A DNA stretch of 42,690 nucleotides from positions 1-42,690 of the forward strand of contig NZ_MTAV01000117.1 in the NCBI RefSeq assembly GCF_002154695.1, read 5' to 3'. A program made the position numbers and the translations under genes. Of the stretch, positions 1 through 8,923 are shown in pieces; within the stretch, counting starts at the first letter, position 1, and every line of letters starts with the position of its first letter. Source of the DNA: Nostoc sp. T09 (lineage in GTDB: Bacteria; Cyanobacteriota; Cyanobacteriia; Cyanobacteriales; Nostocaceae). The notes beneath the pieces were generated by a model. It was not told the origin of the DNA and did not search any database. It saw only the letters and a program-made list of their open reading frames with translations.

Positions 1-1
1 C

Positions 2-22
2 GTTCCCTGTTCCCTGTTCCCT
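2..22. repeat. Heptanucleotide tandem repeat (GTTCCCT)x3
   Basis: Three exact head-to-tail copies of GTTCCCT sit at the left edge of the window, downstream of the DUF2330 gene. Short heptameric tandem repeats of this kind are common in Nostocales intergenic DNA. The array may continue beyond the window. Confidence 0.8.
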
Positions 23-62
23 TGCCTTCACAGAAGAATTTTCTTAACTGAACCGTATTGAT

Positions 63-1439
63 CTATAACCCCAGCCAAGAAAAGAAACTTTGCCACCAAG
101 ATGTTGTGATCTCACCAACAGTCAACTTCATCTTGCGGCGAATGTCTTGAATATTCCAGTTGGTTAGCTTGGCTAGAGTTTGTGCTTCTTGTTCAAAACG
201 CTTAGGCAAGGACTGCTTATATTCTCGCCCAGCTGGACATTTGACTTCACCTAAAAATGGATGTTGTAAAATGTAGCGCCCCTGAAAAGATTCGCGATTG
301 GAAGTGTCTTGGAACATCGGATCTTCGGGAAACTTGTTGCGGGTATAACGAATATGCAATCTACTGATGAAGACACTACTGCTATAAACAGGAGGACGGA
401 AACTACGAGGCGCTGGAACACCATTGGCGGAATCACCATCCAACCAAAATACACCTGCTTGCTTGAGTTCCTCTTGAGATAAGGGTTCGGCAGAACAAGG
501 ATCGCAACTACTCATATCCCAGGCATATTCTAAGAAAGCCACTTTCCGATCTTCTTTATTGTAGGAAGTCTGGAACATGGACTTATAGAATTCGCCAAAT
601 TCATCTTTGACAAAAAGCGGAATGTTGGTATTGGAGGGAATTTTGACCGTTCGGTAGTTGGTAGTTTCTGCTTGCCCTTTTGGCGATAGGATGTAGACAA
701 TGACATCCTGCTCGCTAGCAGCGTTAATCATGCCTAAACGAATAGGCAGCATGAACTTGGGTGATTTATAGGAAATTTGTAGAGGACGAAGTAACTGATA
801 GCCAGATTTCTCAAATTTATCTAGGTTGACTTTAGCAACAAAGAATTTCATAGAGGAGCGGACATAGGGTTTAAGTAACTCTTTTGCCCCTTTTGGAATT
901 TTGTAGCCATTACGATTCAGCCAGGTTTCCAATCCTCCAGATTCTTTGGCACTGAGAATCACAATGTCATATTCGCCAACGTTAAAACGCGCCTCAACAG
1001 TCACACCCAAACTATCAGCACGCCCTCTCGTACCCCCTGCTTCATTTCTGGATGCTGGTGCAGGCGCTGCTTGAGGTTTGTCATATTCATAAAGTTGAGC
1101 ACAGGGATCTGAGTCGAAATATTCTACCAATCGCGGTGCGCTAAAAGCATCTAAACGCTCGATAATCTTGGGTTCGGCAACATGAACTTGCTCCTTTTGC
1201 AGCACTGTGGGTACAGGTACAACGATCGCAAAATCTTTGACTTCGCCTTGAAAATCGTTAGCCATTGTCAGGACAGTGCGATCGCCATCCCGCGCAATCA
1301 CCACCTGAGAAGCTTTGTTATACAGCTTGGTATCAGCTTTGGAGACATAAAATCCACAGAATGCCCATGCTGTAGGGGCAAAGCATAGCACAGCTATCAA
1401 TGCCATCACTATTGGGATGAAGAATCTTAAAGGTTTCAT
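63..1439 (-). CDS. DUF2330 domain-containing secreted protein
   Basis: A 458-residue protein with a clear Sec signal peptide: basic start (MKPLR), a hydrophobic stretch at residues 6-23, and a likely cleavage after AWA (residue 26). The mature protein begins FCGFYV. It carries cysteines at 28 and 113 and a CDPC pair at 312-315, the cysteine pattern I associate with DUF2330. A Pro/Ala-rich low-complexity linker at about 121-140 splits the N-terminal part. The last residues include a Trp/Phe-rich tail. The gene starts 34 nt after the stop of the membrane protein at 1474-2328 on the same strand, so the two probably form an operon. The function is unknown. A periplasmic or envelope-anchored redox partner of the neighbouring membrane protein is only an inference. 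Confidence 0.8.
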   Translation of the reverse strand: MKPLRFFIPIVMALIAVLCFAPTAWAFCGFYVSKADTKLYNKASQVVIARDGDRTVLTMANDFQGEVKDFAIVVPVPTVLQKEQVHVAEPKIIERLDAFSAPRLVEYFDSDPCAQLYEYDKPQAAPAPASRNEAGGTRGRADSLGVTVEARFNVGEYDIVILSAKESGGLETWLNRNGYKIPKGAKELLKPYVRSSMKFFVAKVNLDKFEKSGYQLLRPLQISYKSPKFMLPIRLGMINAASEQDVIVYILSPKGQAETTNYRTVKIPSNTNIPLFVKDEFGEFYKSMFQTSYNKEDRKVAFLEYAWDMSSCDPCSAEPLSQEELKQAGVFWLDGDSANGVPAPRSFRPPVYSSSVFISRLHIRYTRNKFPEDPMFQDTSNRESFQGRYILQHPFLGEVKCPAGREYKQSLPKRFEQEAQTLAKLTNWNIQDIRRKMKLTVGEITTSWWQSFFSWLGL

Positions 1440-1473
1440 TTTATTTCTCGATTGTTTTCAGTGTTTAAAACAT

Positions 1474-2328
1474 TTACGGACTGGGCATTAGAGGCTGGGG
1501 ACTTGATACTGGAGAAATTTCAGTAACACTAGTGTTCCCATCTTTTCTCAACCAGGAATATTCTGGGGCTGACCAGAAGGCATCGAACAGAAGAGTCAAC
1601 GGCGCTAGGATAAACAGTGCCCAGAAAACTGCGCTGGAAATAAAGAAATAATTCCGCAGTATAAAAGTCAATATGGCAATGCAGACTGCCCAAATGATCC
1701 GCCCGATTCTGGCATTGGGAATTGACCGCGGATCGGTAACCATAAATAAGGCAAATAACAACAAAGATCCACTCATCAAACGATGCCAGTAAACATCCCA
1801 AGTCCAACCCAGCCAGAGATTACGAATCGCCTCTAGCACTGCGTAAGAACCCAAGAACGCGGCTGTAGTGTCCCAGCGACCAACTCGCTGCACAATCATG
1901 CCACCAGTCCCAACAAACAACAGCCCATACCACCAGTCTTCTCCCCACTGTCCTGGTGAAACCCAAGCATCAGAGGTAAGTAGTAAAGCAGTAATAATGC
2001 CAAAGTTTGCTGGATTGAAGAAATGCTTATTACCAACTTGGAAGAAAAATTTACTAGCGATCGCACTTGCTGCTGCTAAAACCATTGTTGTCCAATGATC
2101 GGCCCGCAACAGTAAGCTGAGTCCTAGTGAGGTAATTAGGGCACTGCGAATATTTAGCTTTTGTTCTTGGCTAATAATCGATGACAAAAACCATTGCGTT
2201 AATAGACAGGTTGCGATCGCCACCCCTATCAACTCTGGTCGCAGCGTCCAATCTCTTGTACCAATTCCCAAAACTAAGAATATGGAAAGAAAGAGAATTT
2301 GATAATCTCGGATATCATTAAGCAACAT
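1474..2328 (-). CDS. RnfD/NqrB-like integral membrane protein
   Basis: A 284-residue protein made of about nine or ten hydrophobic segments. The motif FNPANFG (104-110) and the segment TDPRSIPNARIGR (198-210) match the NPx(N/M)xG and TDP...GR signatures of the NqrB/RnfD family, which are membrane subunits of Na+- or H+-pumping oxidoreductases. I see no S/T-G-A-T flavin-attachment motif, so covalent FMN binding as in true RnfD/NqrB is not supported. No other rnf or nqr genes lie nearby; the only partner is the DUF2330 gene just downstream. The C-terminus ends in a short Ser/Pro-rich hydrophilic tail. It may be a quinone or flavin-related membrane protein of unknown activity. Family membership is fairly sure, the function is not. 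Confidence 0.72.
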   Translation of the reverse strand: MLLNDIRDYQILFLSIFLVLGIGTRDWTLRPELIGVAIATCLLTQWFLSSIISQEQKLNIRSALITSLGLSLLLRADHWTTMVLAAASAIASKFFFQVGNKHFFNPANFGIITALLLTSDAWVSPGQWGEDWWYGLLFVGTGGMIVQRVGRWDTTAAFLGSYAVLEAIRNLWLGWTWDVYWHRLMSGSLLLFALFMVTDPRSIPNARIGRIIWAVCIAILTFILRNYFFISSAVFWALFILAPLTLLFDAFWSAPEYSWLRKDGNTSVTEISPVSSPQPLMPSP

Positions 2329-2523
2329 TACCCGTCTACTCAGGGATTACTCGGAGTTTTTACATCAATTTATACGGATAAATCCTGAAATACATCGTTG
2401 TTACAGTTTTTGTTACAAACTGAGTTGAATGTGAAAACGTTTGTAACAGATAAGACATTCAAAGCTAATTTTTGCTTCCTAACTACAATGATTAATAGAG
2501 GCAGATAGCGCTGGAGGAAAAAT

Positions 2524-3201
2524 ATGAAACCGATTCAGCAAGCATTCACCATCCTGGGAATAACGATGTTACTTGGTGTGATGTCTCCTACCATCTATGC
2601 TGAAGCTTCACCAAAACTAGAGAAATCGGTGGATGTTCAACAGCACTATAACCAAGGCGTACAAAAGCTAGCACAGGGTAACTTCAAGGGAGCTATTGCA
2701 GACTTTAACAAAGTGGTACGCTTAAACCCTGAATTTTATGAAGGTTTTTGTTTACGGGGTTTAGCAAGAACTCAATTAAAAGATTTTCAATCAGCGATCG
2801 CTGACTATAGTCAAGCACTACAACTTAATTCTAGGCACGCAGATGCTTACAATGGTCGCGGTATCTCCCATGTAGAATTGGGAAACTTTCAAAAAGCTAT
2901 TGCTGATTTTAACCAGTCAGTAAACATAGATCCGCAATCACCAGACGGATACTACAACTTAGGACTCACCCACTTGAGAGATGGGAAGCATCAACAAGCC
3001 ATATCTAACTTTACTCAGGCAATTAAAATCGACTCTACCTTAGCTGATGCTTACGGTAACAGAGGATTGGCACTATCTGTCTTAGGCGATCGCAAAAGTG
3101 CAGTTACAGACCTCCAGCAAGCTGCAAATTTATTTAAGCAGCAAGGAAACACACCTGGGTATCGAAAAACACAATTGCTTCTTCAACAAATTCAGCAGTA
3201 G
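2524..3201 (+). CDS. Secreted TPR-repeat protein
   Basis: A 225-residue protein with a signal peptide (hydrophobic residues about 8-22, probable cleavage after TIYA at 26) followed by about five consecutive tetratricopeptide repeats of 34 residues from about residue 40 to 210. Each repeat shows the pattern xxYNxGxxxxxxGxxxxAIxDFxxAxxxxPxx, for example HYNQGVQKLAQGNFKGAIAD and DAYNGRGISHVELGNFQKAI. TPR arrays bind other proteins, so a periplasmic or thylakoid-lumen scaffold role is likely, but the partner is unknown. The start is supported by a strong Shine-Dalgarno (GGAGG) 6-7 nt upstream. The gene stands alone, divergent from the RnfD-like gene across a 195 bp gap. Confidence 0.85.
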   Translation: MKPIQQAFTILGITMLLGVMSPTIYAEASPKLEKSVDVQQHYNQGVQKLAQGNFKGAIADFNKVVRLNPEFYEGFCLRGLARTQLKDFQSAIADYSQALQLNSRHADAYNGRGISHVELGNFQKAIADFNQSVNIDPQSPDGYYNLGLTHLRDGKHQQAISNFTQAIKIDSTLADAYGNRGLALSVLGDRKSAVTDLQQAANLFKQQGNTPGYRKTQLLLQQIQQ

Positions 3202-3319
3202 GAACTGCAAAACTATTTTCTCCAAGACAACGATAGAAATAAAGCAAGTGATTCCGAGGAAAAGATAAAATAATCAGAGCGATCTGGCATTTTTTAGCCT
3301 ATTTGTGCCTTTAGAGTTT

Positions 3320-3790
3320 ATGTTAATCCGCACCGCTACACCAGCCGACGTACCTCAAGTTTTACCGATGGTTGCTAAGATTTGTGCTTTGCATGATTCT
3401 TGGGATTCTGCCAAATATGGTTTTCTTCCCTATCCAGAACAGCGTTATGAAAAATGGTTGGGGCGGTTGGCAAATAATGAGCGAAGCGTATTTTTGGTAA
3501 CTGAAGATGAAGATGACTTGGTAGCGTTTTTAGTAGCGACAGTTGAACGCGAAATCCCAATTTATCGGTTACAAGAATTTGCCTTTATTCATGATATTTG
3601 GGTTGAGCCAGAATATCGCCAACAAGGAGTAGCACGACAGATGGTAATGCTGGCTATTGAACGCTTTGATGACATAGGAATCAAGCAAATCAGGCTAGAT
3701 ACCGCAGCTATTAACGAAGCGGCGCGGCGGTTATTTGCATCATGTGGTTTTCGCATCAGCACGGTAGAAATGCTGATGGAGTTGAATTAA
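3320..3790 (+). CDS. GNAT-family N-acetyltransferase
   Basis: A 156-residue single-domain protein with the GNAT fold signatures. It begins MLIRTATPADVPQV, the typical first strand and helix. It has the acetyl-CoA-binding motif A segment (IHDIWVEPEYRQQGVARQM, with the RxxGxA pyrophosphate loop) and the motif B region ending INEAARRLFASCGFR. An upstream in-frame GTG at 3305 would add five residues (MPLEF), but the ATG at 3320 fits the family N-terminus better. The substrate cannot be read from sequence; the family acetylates small amines, peptides or antibiotics. It converges on ndhN. Confidence 0.82.
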   Translation: MLIRTATPADVPQVLPMVAKICALHDSWDSAKYGFLPYPEQRYEKWLGRLANNERSVFLVTEDEDDLVAFLVATVEREIPIYRLQEFAFIHDIWVEPEYRQQGVARQMVMLAIERFDDIGIKQIRLDTAAINEAARRLFASCGFRISTVEMLMELN

Positions 3791-3823
3791 TGGTTATCAA
3801 AAGTCAAAAGCCAAGAGTCAAAA

Positions 3824-3844
3824 GACTAATGACTAATGACTAAT
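3824..3844. repeat. Heptamer tandem repeat (GACTAAT)x3
   Basis: Three exact GACTAAT units lie between the convergent GNAT and ndhN genes, the same unit family that recurs in the ribosomal cluster downstream. Confidence 0.8.
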
Positions 3845-3853
3845 GGCCAAGAA

Positions 3854-4330
3854 CTAACTAGCTAAAAGTGTTTTTTCTAGAGGAGTCCAACGGAAGGCGC
3901 GATCGCCACCCCTCTCAATTACTACTTTCACTTTTGGTTCCAAACGAGGTAAAGCGGTTAAGAAATCGATTTCCTGATTGGAAAGAATATGCCCCTCAAT
4001 AATCCACAACACCAATCCTTTGGACTTTGGCGGTAACTGTTCGAGGTGAGAACCGATCGTAGGTGGTAAATAATACACATAACCCACTGCCGCACCCGTA
4101 CCAGTACTTTTTTTACCTAAATGAGGCGGTCTGACTCCATGAACTCCTGTGAGATAGGCAGCCAAATCTCCCAGCCCCTTAGCGGTAATGTGGAGGGTGA
4201 CGTAGCCAGTTGCACGCAGTCGACGTTGATACCGACCTTCATAACCTCCTTCTGGAGGTACATAAACACCAAGAGAGCCAACTTTTTCTAGTTCGCGAAT
4301 AAAAGCGTTGCCAGTGGTAAGTAGTGCCAT
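3854..4330 (-). CDS. ndhN: NAD(P)H-quinone oxidoreductase subunit N
   Basis: A 158-residue protein closely resembling cyanobacterial and chloroplast NdhN. It starts MALLTTGNAFIRELEKVGSL, has the GGYEGRYQRRLRATGY segment, and ends with the ERGGDRAFRWTPLEKTLLAS tail. NdhN is a stromal/cytoplasmic subunit of NDH-1, the complex used for cyclic electron flow and respiration. It belongs to the oxygenic-photosynthesis-specific set of subunits with no bacterial complex I counterpart. ndhN next to rplC is a common cyanobacterial arrangement. The gene is transcribed away from the ribosomal cluster. Length and both ends agree with the family. Confidence 0.93.
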   Translation of the reverse strand: MALLTTGNAFIRELEKVGSLGVYVPPEGGYEGRYQRRLRATGYVTLHITAKGLGDLAAYLTGVHGVRPPHLGKKSTGTGAAVGYVYYLPPTIGSHLEQLPPKSKGLVLWIIEGHILSNQEIDFLTALPRLEPKVKVVIERGGDRAFRWTPLEKTLLAS

Positions 4331-5499
4331 AGATATTCTTTCTATCTCACTTAGATATCTCTATTATTTACTGCGAACCCTAAATTCGGTTCAACAATTA
4401 ACTTATGATCCATATTAGGCTGAGGCACCACCGCTGCAATTTGCGGATTTTGGCGTAAGTTGATCGGAACATAACATCAACCAGAGACAAATCGCGCTGC
4501 GATCGCTTGAAGTTTAAGTTAGGACTAGAGAATAAATGACAGTGATTGTCTGGCGATCGCTAGCCAAAGAGATTTCTTCCCTTCAGTCTCTTGGATAATG
4601 CTTTGATTATCAATAAGCCTTGTATGTTGCCAGAGTTCTCTTCCAAGTGGAAATTATGTAGTGGTGGCGATCGCTTGTCCTGCCTATCTTCCTAGTTTCT
4701 AGTTCATCCACTAGAAATACTTGGCGGTAACTCGATCAAATTTTATAGACAAATCTAAATAAATCATTTATATTGTTAGATTGTGACCAAATACGCAAAT
4801 TAAGTTGCCCTCTTATTGGCATTCTGAGCTAGTGTGAGCATCAAGAGTTAATGACTTGATTCCAAATTTGGAGAAAGCTAGCAAAAGAGCGATCGGAGAC
4901 TGGTACACTGAAAAAGCTTTCAGGTCAAATATAGAACTTATGGCTGGAAAATTAAAGCCAACCCTAAGTTCCAGACTACATTCACTCCTGTAGTCCTGAA
5001 AAAGTAGGCAAAACCTTGAACAATAGTTTAAGGTAATTTAGTCGGAGTAGAAACTGAGCAGTAATGTTGGTTTGATGGCATTACGTCAGTCTTAGTTAAA
5101 GGATACTGAGTGGCATGAAGCTGCTTAAGTCCCACTACAACACGGCTGTCGCTGAGCGTCGGGAAATCCGCTGTTAGCGCCTGCCTCCAGAAAGTGCCTA
5201 AGCAATCGCTTGGATGAAAGCATTGCTGCACAAAGCGCAAAGCTCTAAAGCCTTGCCTTGATTCCAGAAGCTATTCCTTCCCAAAACGAAGGTGCTGATG
5301 GCTGTTCTGGTGAATAAGTGAGTGAAAGTAAACGGATTCACCAAACAGTAAGGACATAGTTTTTTGTGTCCCGGAGGAGTTAGAGTGCCAATGCATCTCT
5401 AAATTTCAGAGGCTCGTCTAACCTCAACCGGTATATAAAAAGCCTGTCTTTTAGAGTCCGATTCCAAGGTTAGCAAGTAGATAAGGAGAACCAGTTACT
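4331..5499. promoter_or_regulatory. Long gene-free region between ndhN and rplC (presumed divergent promoters and rplC leader)
   Basis: 1.17 kb without a convincing gene separates the divergently transcribed ndhN and rplC. It holds two or three HIP1 octamers (around 4499, 4553, 4667), a perfect 12-bp palindrome TCCAAATTTGGA at 4861-4872, and a copy of ACAAAGCGCAAAG at 5230-5242 that matches the end of the repeat elements at 19914 and 20885. A possible small hairpin (GGACA/TGTCC) lies near 5350. A good Shine-Dalgarno (AAGGAG, 5483-5488) precedes the rplC GTG. A 70-codon minus-strand frame at 5028-5240 resembles nothing I know. The main promoter of the ribosomal cluster must lie here, but I cannot place it. 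Confidence 0.5.
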
Positions 5500-6135
5500 G
5501 TGTCTGTAGGTATTCTCGGCACCAAGCTGGGCATGACCCAAATATTTGACGATGCAGGAGTAGCAATTCCTGTCACCGTCATCCAAGCGGGACCATGCAC
5601 TGTTACCCAAGTTAAAACGAAACAGACCGACGGTTACGCCGCGATTCAAGTTGGTTTTGGCGAAGTCAAACCTAAAGCGTTAAACAAACCGCTCTTAGGC
5701 CACTTAGCAAAATCATCTGCCCCAGCGTTACGTCACCTGAGCGAGTATCACACAGATACTTCCAGCGATTATGCTTTAGGTCAAGAAATTAAAGCAGATA
5801 TTTTTAGTGCAGGTCAAATTGTAGATGTAATCGGTACAAGTATCGGTCGCGGTTTTGCGGGCAACCAAAAGCGCAACAACTTTGGTCGCGGACCCATGTC
5901 ACATGGTTCTAAAAACCATAGAGCACCAGGTTCTATTGGTGCTGGTACTACCCCTGGTCGTGTTTATCCTGGAAAACGGATGGCAGGACGTTTGGGCGGT
6001 AGCCGCGTCACAATCCGCAAGTTGACTGTAGTACGAGTCGATGCAGAGCGCAATTTGCTGCTAATCAAAGGAGCCATTCCTGGCAAACCGGGTGCGCTGG
6101 TGAGTATCGTACCTGCCAAGCTAGTTGGTAAGTAG
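5500..6135 (+). CDS. rplC: 50S ribosomal protein L3
   Basis: A 211-residue L3, first gene of the cluster. The N-terminus [15 protein letters not shown] is diagnostic, and the central loop [19 protein letters not shown] is the extension that reaches the peptidyl-transferase centre. In E. coli the segment after GSIG reads QNQ and carries a methylated glutamine; here it reads AGT, so that modification site is absent. The start is GTG with AAGGAG 11 nt upstream. The cluster begins with L3 because rpsJ (S10) lies elsewhere in cyanobacteria. Confidence 0.97.
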   Translation: MSVGILGTKLGMTQIFDDAGVAIPVTVIQAGPCTVTQVKTKQTDGYAAIQVGFGEVKPKALNKPLLGHLAKSSAPALRHLSEYHTDTSSDYALGQEIKADIFSAGQIVDVIGTSIGRGFAGNQKRNNFGRGPMSHGSKNHRAPGSIGAGTTPGRVYPGKRMAGRLGGSRVTIRKLTVVRVDAERNLLLIKGAIPGKPGALVSIVPAKLVGK

Positions 6136-6238
6136 TCAAGAGTCATTAGTTGTGAGTCATTAGTCATTAGTCATTGGCTAAGGACAAGTGACAAAGGACA
6201 AGTGACCAAGGACAAATGACACAGGACAAGTGACAAAG
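6136..6238. repeat. Heptamer repeat spacer rplC-rplD
   Basis: The gap consists of GTCATTA units (GAGTCATTAGTCATTAGTCA) followed by GACAAGT/GACAAAT units. The two halves are roughly complementary and could fold into an imperfect stem-loop. The last unit supplies the AGGA that serves as ribosome-binding site for rplD. Confidence 0.75.
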
Positions 6239-6871
6239 ATGGTTGAGAGTATAGTTAAAAATTGGCAAGGAGAACAAGTCGGAGAGACTTCGTTTGAGTT
6301 GCGGGTTGCCAAAGAAGAAACAGCAGCTCATATTGTGCATAGAGCCTTGGTTAGACAACAGACTAATGCTCGTCAAGGAACTGCCAGTACAAAAACCCGT
6401 TCCGAAGTCAGAGGTGGTGGTCGCAAACCCTGGCGGCAAAAAGGTACAGGTCGCGCTCGTGCAGGGTCAATTCGTTCACCTCTGTGGCGTGGTGGTGGTG
6501 TAATCTTTGGACCAAAACCCAGAGATTATGATTTAAAGATGAACCGCAAAGAGCGGCGCTTAGCACTGCGAACAGCTTTTGTGGGTCGTGTTGACGATTT
6601 GATTGTAGTAGAAGAATTTAGCGAACAGCTATCCCGCCCCAAGACTAAAGAATTAGTCGCAGCACTAGCTCGTTGGGGAGCTGCGCCTGAAAATAAGACA
6701 CTGTTAATTTTGTCTGAAATTGCGGATAACATTCATTTGTCAGCCCGCAATATAGAAAATTTAAAGGTAATTGCTGCAAATCAGTTAAATGTTTTCGATT
6801 TGCTGCACGCTGACAAGATTGTAGTTACAGCATCAGCCATAGCAAAAATTCAGGAGGTCTACAGTGCCTAA
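6239..6871 (+). CDS. rplD: 50S ribosomal protein L4
   Basis: A 210-residue L4. I choose the ATG at 6239 ([15 protein letters not shown]), which matches the usual cyanobacterial N-terminus. A GTG at 6230 would add MTK encoded by repeat DNA. The long loop [20 protein letters not shown] lines the constriction of the nascent-peptide tunnel, near the macrolide site. The C-terminal part binds 23S rRNA. The last 8 nt overlap the rplW start, consistent with translational coupling. Confidence 0.96.
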   Translation: MVESIVKNWQGEQVGETSFELRVAKEETAAHIVHRALVRQQTNARQGTASTKTRSEVRGGGRKPWRQKGTGRARAGSIRSPLWRGGGVIFGPKPRDYDLKMNRKERRLALRTAFVGRVDDLIVVEEFSEQLSRPKTKELVAALARWGAAPENKTLLILSEIADNIHLSARNIENLKVIAANQLNVFDLLHADKIVVTASAIAKIQEVYSA

Positions 6872-7178
6872 CTTCGACCCCCGCAACTTAGCTGACTTAA
6901 TTCGTCGCCCAATTGTTACCGAAAAAGCGACAATTTTGATGGAGTTAAACAAATATACTTTTGAAGTAACTCCAAAGGCAACCAAACCAGAAATTAAAGC
7001 CGCGATCGAAGACTTATTTCAGGTAAAGGTTGTCAAAGTCAATACTTTGAACCCACCCCGGAAAAAACGCCGTGTGGGCAAATTTATTGGTTACAAGCCC
7101 CAATACAAGAAAGCGATTGTTACCATCGCACCTGGGGATGTAGAAAAGGTTAGACAAGTTCTATTCCCAGAGGTATAA
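6864..7178 (+). CDS. rplW: 50S ribosomal protein L23
   Basis: A 104-residue L23 with the family core [21 protein letters not shown] and the rRNA-binding loop [21 protein letters not shown]23 sits at the exit of the peptide tunnel and is the docking site for trigger factor and SRP. The GTG start overlaps rplD by 8 nt and has AGGAGG (within rplD) 7 nt upstream. Confidence 0.96.
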   Translation: MPNFDPRNLADLIRRPIVTEKATILMELNKYTFEVTPKATKPEIKAAIEDLFQVKVVKVNTLNPPRKKRRVGKFIGYKPQYKKAIVTIAPGDVEKVRQVLFPEV

Positions 7179-7185
7179 AACAAAA

Positions 7186-8049
7186 ATGGGTACTCGTTCT
7201 TATCGCCCCTATACCCCTAGTACTCGCCAAGTTACAATCTCTGACTTTGCGGAAATCACTAAAACTGAGCCAGAAAAATCCTTAACCAAGAACGTACATC
7301 GTCCCAAAGGCCGTAACAATCAAGGCCGGATTACCAGCCGTCGCCGGGGTGGCGGACATAAACAGCTTTACCGCATCATCGACTTTAAGAGAGACAAACG
7401 GAACATTGCTGCTACAGTCACAGCAATTGAGTACGATCCAAATCGGAATGCGAGAATTGCCCTGGTTGTGTATGAAGATGGGGAGAAACGCTACATTCTC
7501 CAGCCCAATGGCTTAAAAGTTGGGACAAGAATCATTGCTGGACCGGAATCTCCGATCGAAGATGGCAATGCTTTACCCCTAGCGAATATTCCCTTGGGTA
7601 CTGGTGTTCATAATGTAGAAATGACTCCTGGCAAGGGTGGTCAAATCGTGCGTTCTGCTGGAGCTACCGCACAAGTTGTAGCTAAAGAAGGTAATTACGT
7701 TACCCTGAAACTGCCTTCCGGCGAAGTTCGCTTAATTCGCCGCGAATGCTATGCCACTATTGGCCAAGTAGGTAACACTGACGCCAGAAACTTAAGTGCA
7801 GGTAAAGCTGGACGAAATCGCTGGAAGGGACGCCGTCCCAAGGTTAGAGGTAGTGTGATGAACCCCGTTGACCATCCCCACGGTGGTGGTGAAGGTAGAG
7901 CACCAATCGGGAGACCAGGACCAGTTACTCCTTGGGGTAAACCGACTTTGGGTGCAAAGACACGCAAGCCCAAGAAAGCTAGCAGTAAATTAATTGTGCG
8001 CCGTCGTCGTAAGTCTTCTAAACGCGGTCGCGGTGGTCGTGAATCTTAA
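7186..8049 (+). CDS. rplB: 50S ribosomal protein L2
   Basis: A 287-residue L2. The C-terminal signature [17 protein letters not shown] followed by [19 protein letters not shown] is unmistakable; the conserved histidine of this loop lies near the peptidyl-transferase centre. The N-terminal RNA-binding half includes [19 protein letters not shown]. The tail is Arg/Lys-rich. It starts 7 nt after rplW, with only a weak GAGG ahead of the ATG. Confidence 0.97.
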   Translation: MGTRSYRPYTPSTRQVTISDFAEITKTEPEKSLTKNVHRPKGRNNQGRITSRRRGGGHKQLYRIIDFKRDKRNIAATVTAIEYDPNRNARIALVVYEDGEKRYILQPNGLKVGTRIIAGPESPIEDGNALPLANIPLGTGVHNVEMTPGKGGQIVRSAGATAQVVAKEGNYVTLKLPSGEVRLIRRECYATIGQVGNTDARNLSAGKAGRNRWKGRRPKVRGSVMNPVDHPHGGGEGRAPIGRPGPVTPWGKPTLGAKTRKPKKASSKLIVRRRRKSSKRGRGGRES

Positions 8050-8152
8050 CTAGTTGTGAGTAGTGAGTAAAGAGTGCTGAGTAGAATTGTCAAACTCAAC
8101 ACTTAACACTCAAAACTTAAAACTTAAAACTCAGAACTCAGAACTTAAAAAT
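8050..8152. repeat. Degenerate heptamer-rich spacer rplB-rpsS
   Basis: The first half runs on GAGTAGT/GAGTAAA-like units and the second on ACTTAAA/ACTCAGA-like units (CTTAAAACTTAAAACTCAGA). The halves are roughly complementary. No clear Shine-Dalgarno precedes rpsS. Confidence 0.6.
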
Positions 8153-8431
8153 ATGGGTCGTTCTCTAAAAAAAGGTCCTTTCGTTGCCGATCACTTGCTC
8201 AGCAAAATTGAAAAGCTGAACGCCAGAAACGAAAAACAAGTTATTAAAACTTGGTCGAGAGCATCGACAATTTTACCCTTAATGGTAGGTCACACCATAG
8301 CTGTCCACAACGGACGCCAACACGTCCCCGTTTTTGTGAATGAGCAGATGGTAGGACATAAGTTGGGAGAATTTGCCCCCACACGTACCTACAGGGGGCA
8401 TGGAAAAAGCGACAAAAAATCAGGTAGGTAG
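8153..8431 (+). CDS. rpsS: 30S ribosomal protein S19
   Basis: A 92-residue S19 starting [16 protein letters not shown] and ending [11 protein letters not shown], with the signature ITVHNGR-type segment ([20 protein letters not shown]). S19 pairs with S13 in the 30S head near the A site. The open frame extends upstream to 8087, but those residues ([17 protein letters not shown]) are repeat-encoded. The ATG at 8153 gives the normal family length. Confidence 0.96.
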   Translation: MGRSLKKGPFVADHLLSKIEKLNARNEKQVIKTWSRASTILPLMVGHTIAVHNGRQHVPVFVNEQMVGHKLGEFAPTRTYRGHGKSDKKSGR

Positions 8432-8511
8432 TCATGAGTCATCAGTCATTAGTCATTAGCTAAAGACAAATGACAACTGACCAATGACAAATGACAAAAA
8501 CGGAGAAAATT
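8432..8511. repeat. Heptamer repeat spacer rpsS-rplV
   Basis: GTCATTAGTCATTAG units are followed by GACAAATGACAACTGACCAA and similar units. This is the same two-part design as in the rplC-rplD gap, with the halves able to pair imperfectly. A GGAGA ahead of rplV lies at its right edge. Confidence 0.75.
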
Positions 8512-8871
8512 ATGGCTACTGATACTACTGAAGTCAAAGCGATCGCTCGTTTTATCCGCATTTCTCCCTATAAAGTGCGTCGTGTACTCGATCAAATTCG
8601 GGGAAGGTCGTACCGAGAAGCGCTGATTATCCTAGAATTCATGCCTTATAGAGCTTGTGAACCAGTTTTAAAGGTTCTAAGAAGTGCTGCTGCCAATGCC
8701 GAGCATAATGCTGGTCTAGACCGTGCACAGCTAGTGATTACCCAGGCATATGCCGATCAAGGCCCAGTACTCAAACGGTTCCAACCCAGAGCGCAGGGTA
8801 GAGCTTACCAAATTCGCAAGCCGACGTGTCATATCACTGTAGCTGTAGCTGCTGGCGCTGCTGCTGAATAA
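8512..8871 (+). CDS. rplV: 50S ribosomal protein L22
   Basis: A 119-residue L22. The start at 8512 ([20 protein letters not shown]) matches cyanobacterial L22; an in-frame ATG at 8491 would add seven repeat-encoded residues. The signature [20 protein letters not shown] forms the beta-hairpin that lines the exit tunnel opposite L4. A GGAGA lies about 7 nt upstream of the ATG. Confidence 0.95.
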   Translation: MATDTTEVKAIARFIRISPYKVRRVLDQIRGRSYREALIILEFMPYRACEPVLKVLRSAAANAEHNAGLDRAQLVITQAYADQGPVLKRFQPRAQGRAYQIRKPTCHITVAVAAGAAAE

Positions 8872-8923
8872 TTACAAGACACGAAAAAATTGCGTAAAGT
8901 AAGAAATTTTAGAGGAAGCATTT

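Noticed and set aside
5028-5240. 70-codon open frame on the minus strand in the rplC leader
   Set aside because: No recognisable family, no good start signal, and it covers sequence shared with a dispersed repeat end.
7749-7973. Open frames antisense to ribosomal protein genes (for example inside rplB, rplN, rpsE)
   Set aside because: They mirror highly conserved coding sequence on the other strand and look like reading-frame shadows.
8087-8152. Upstream extension of rpsS
   Set aside because: The residues are encoded by heptamer repeats and are absent from the S19 family; the ATG at 8153 gives the normal 92 residues.
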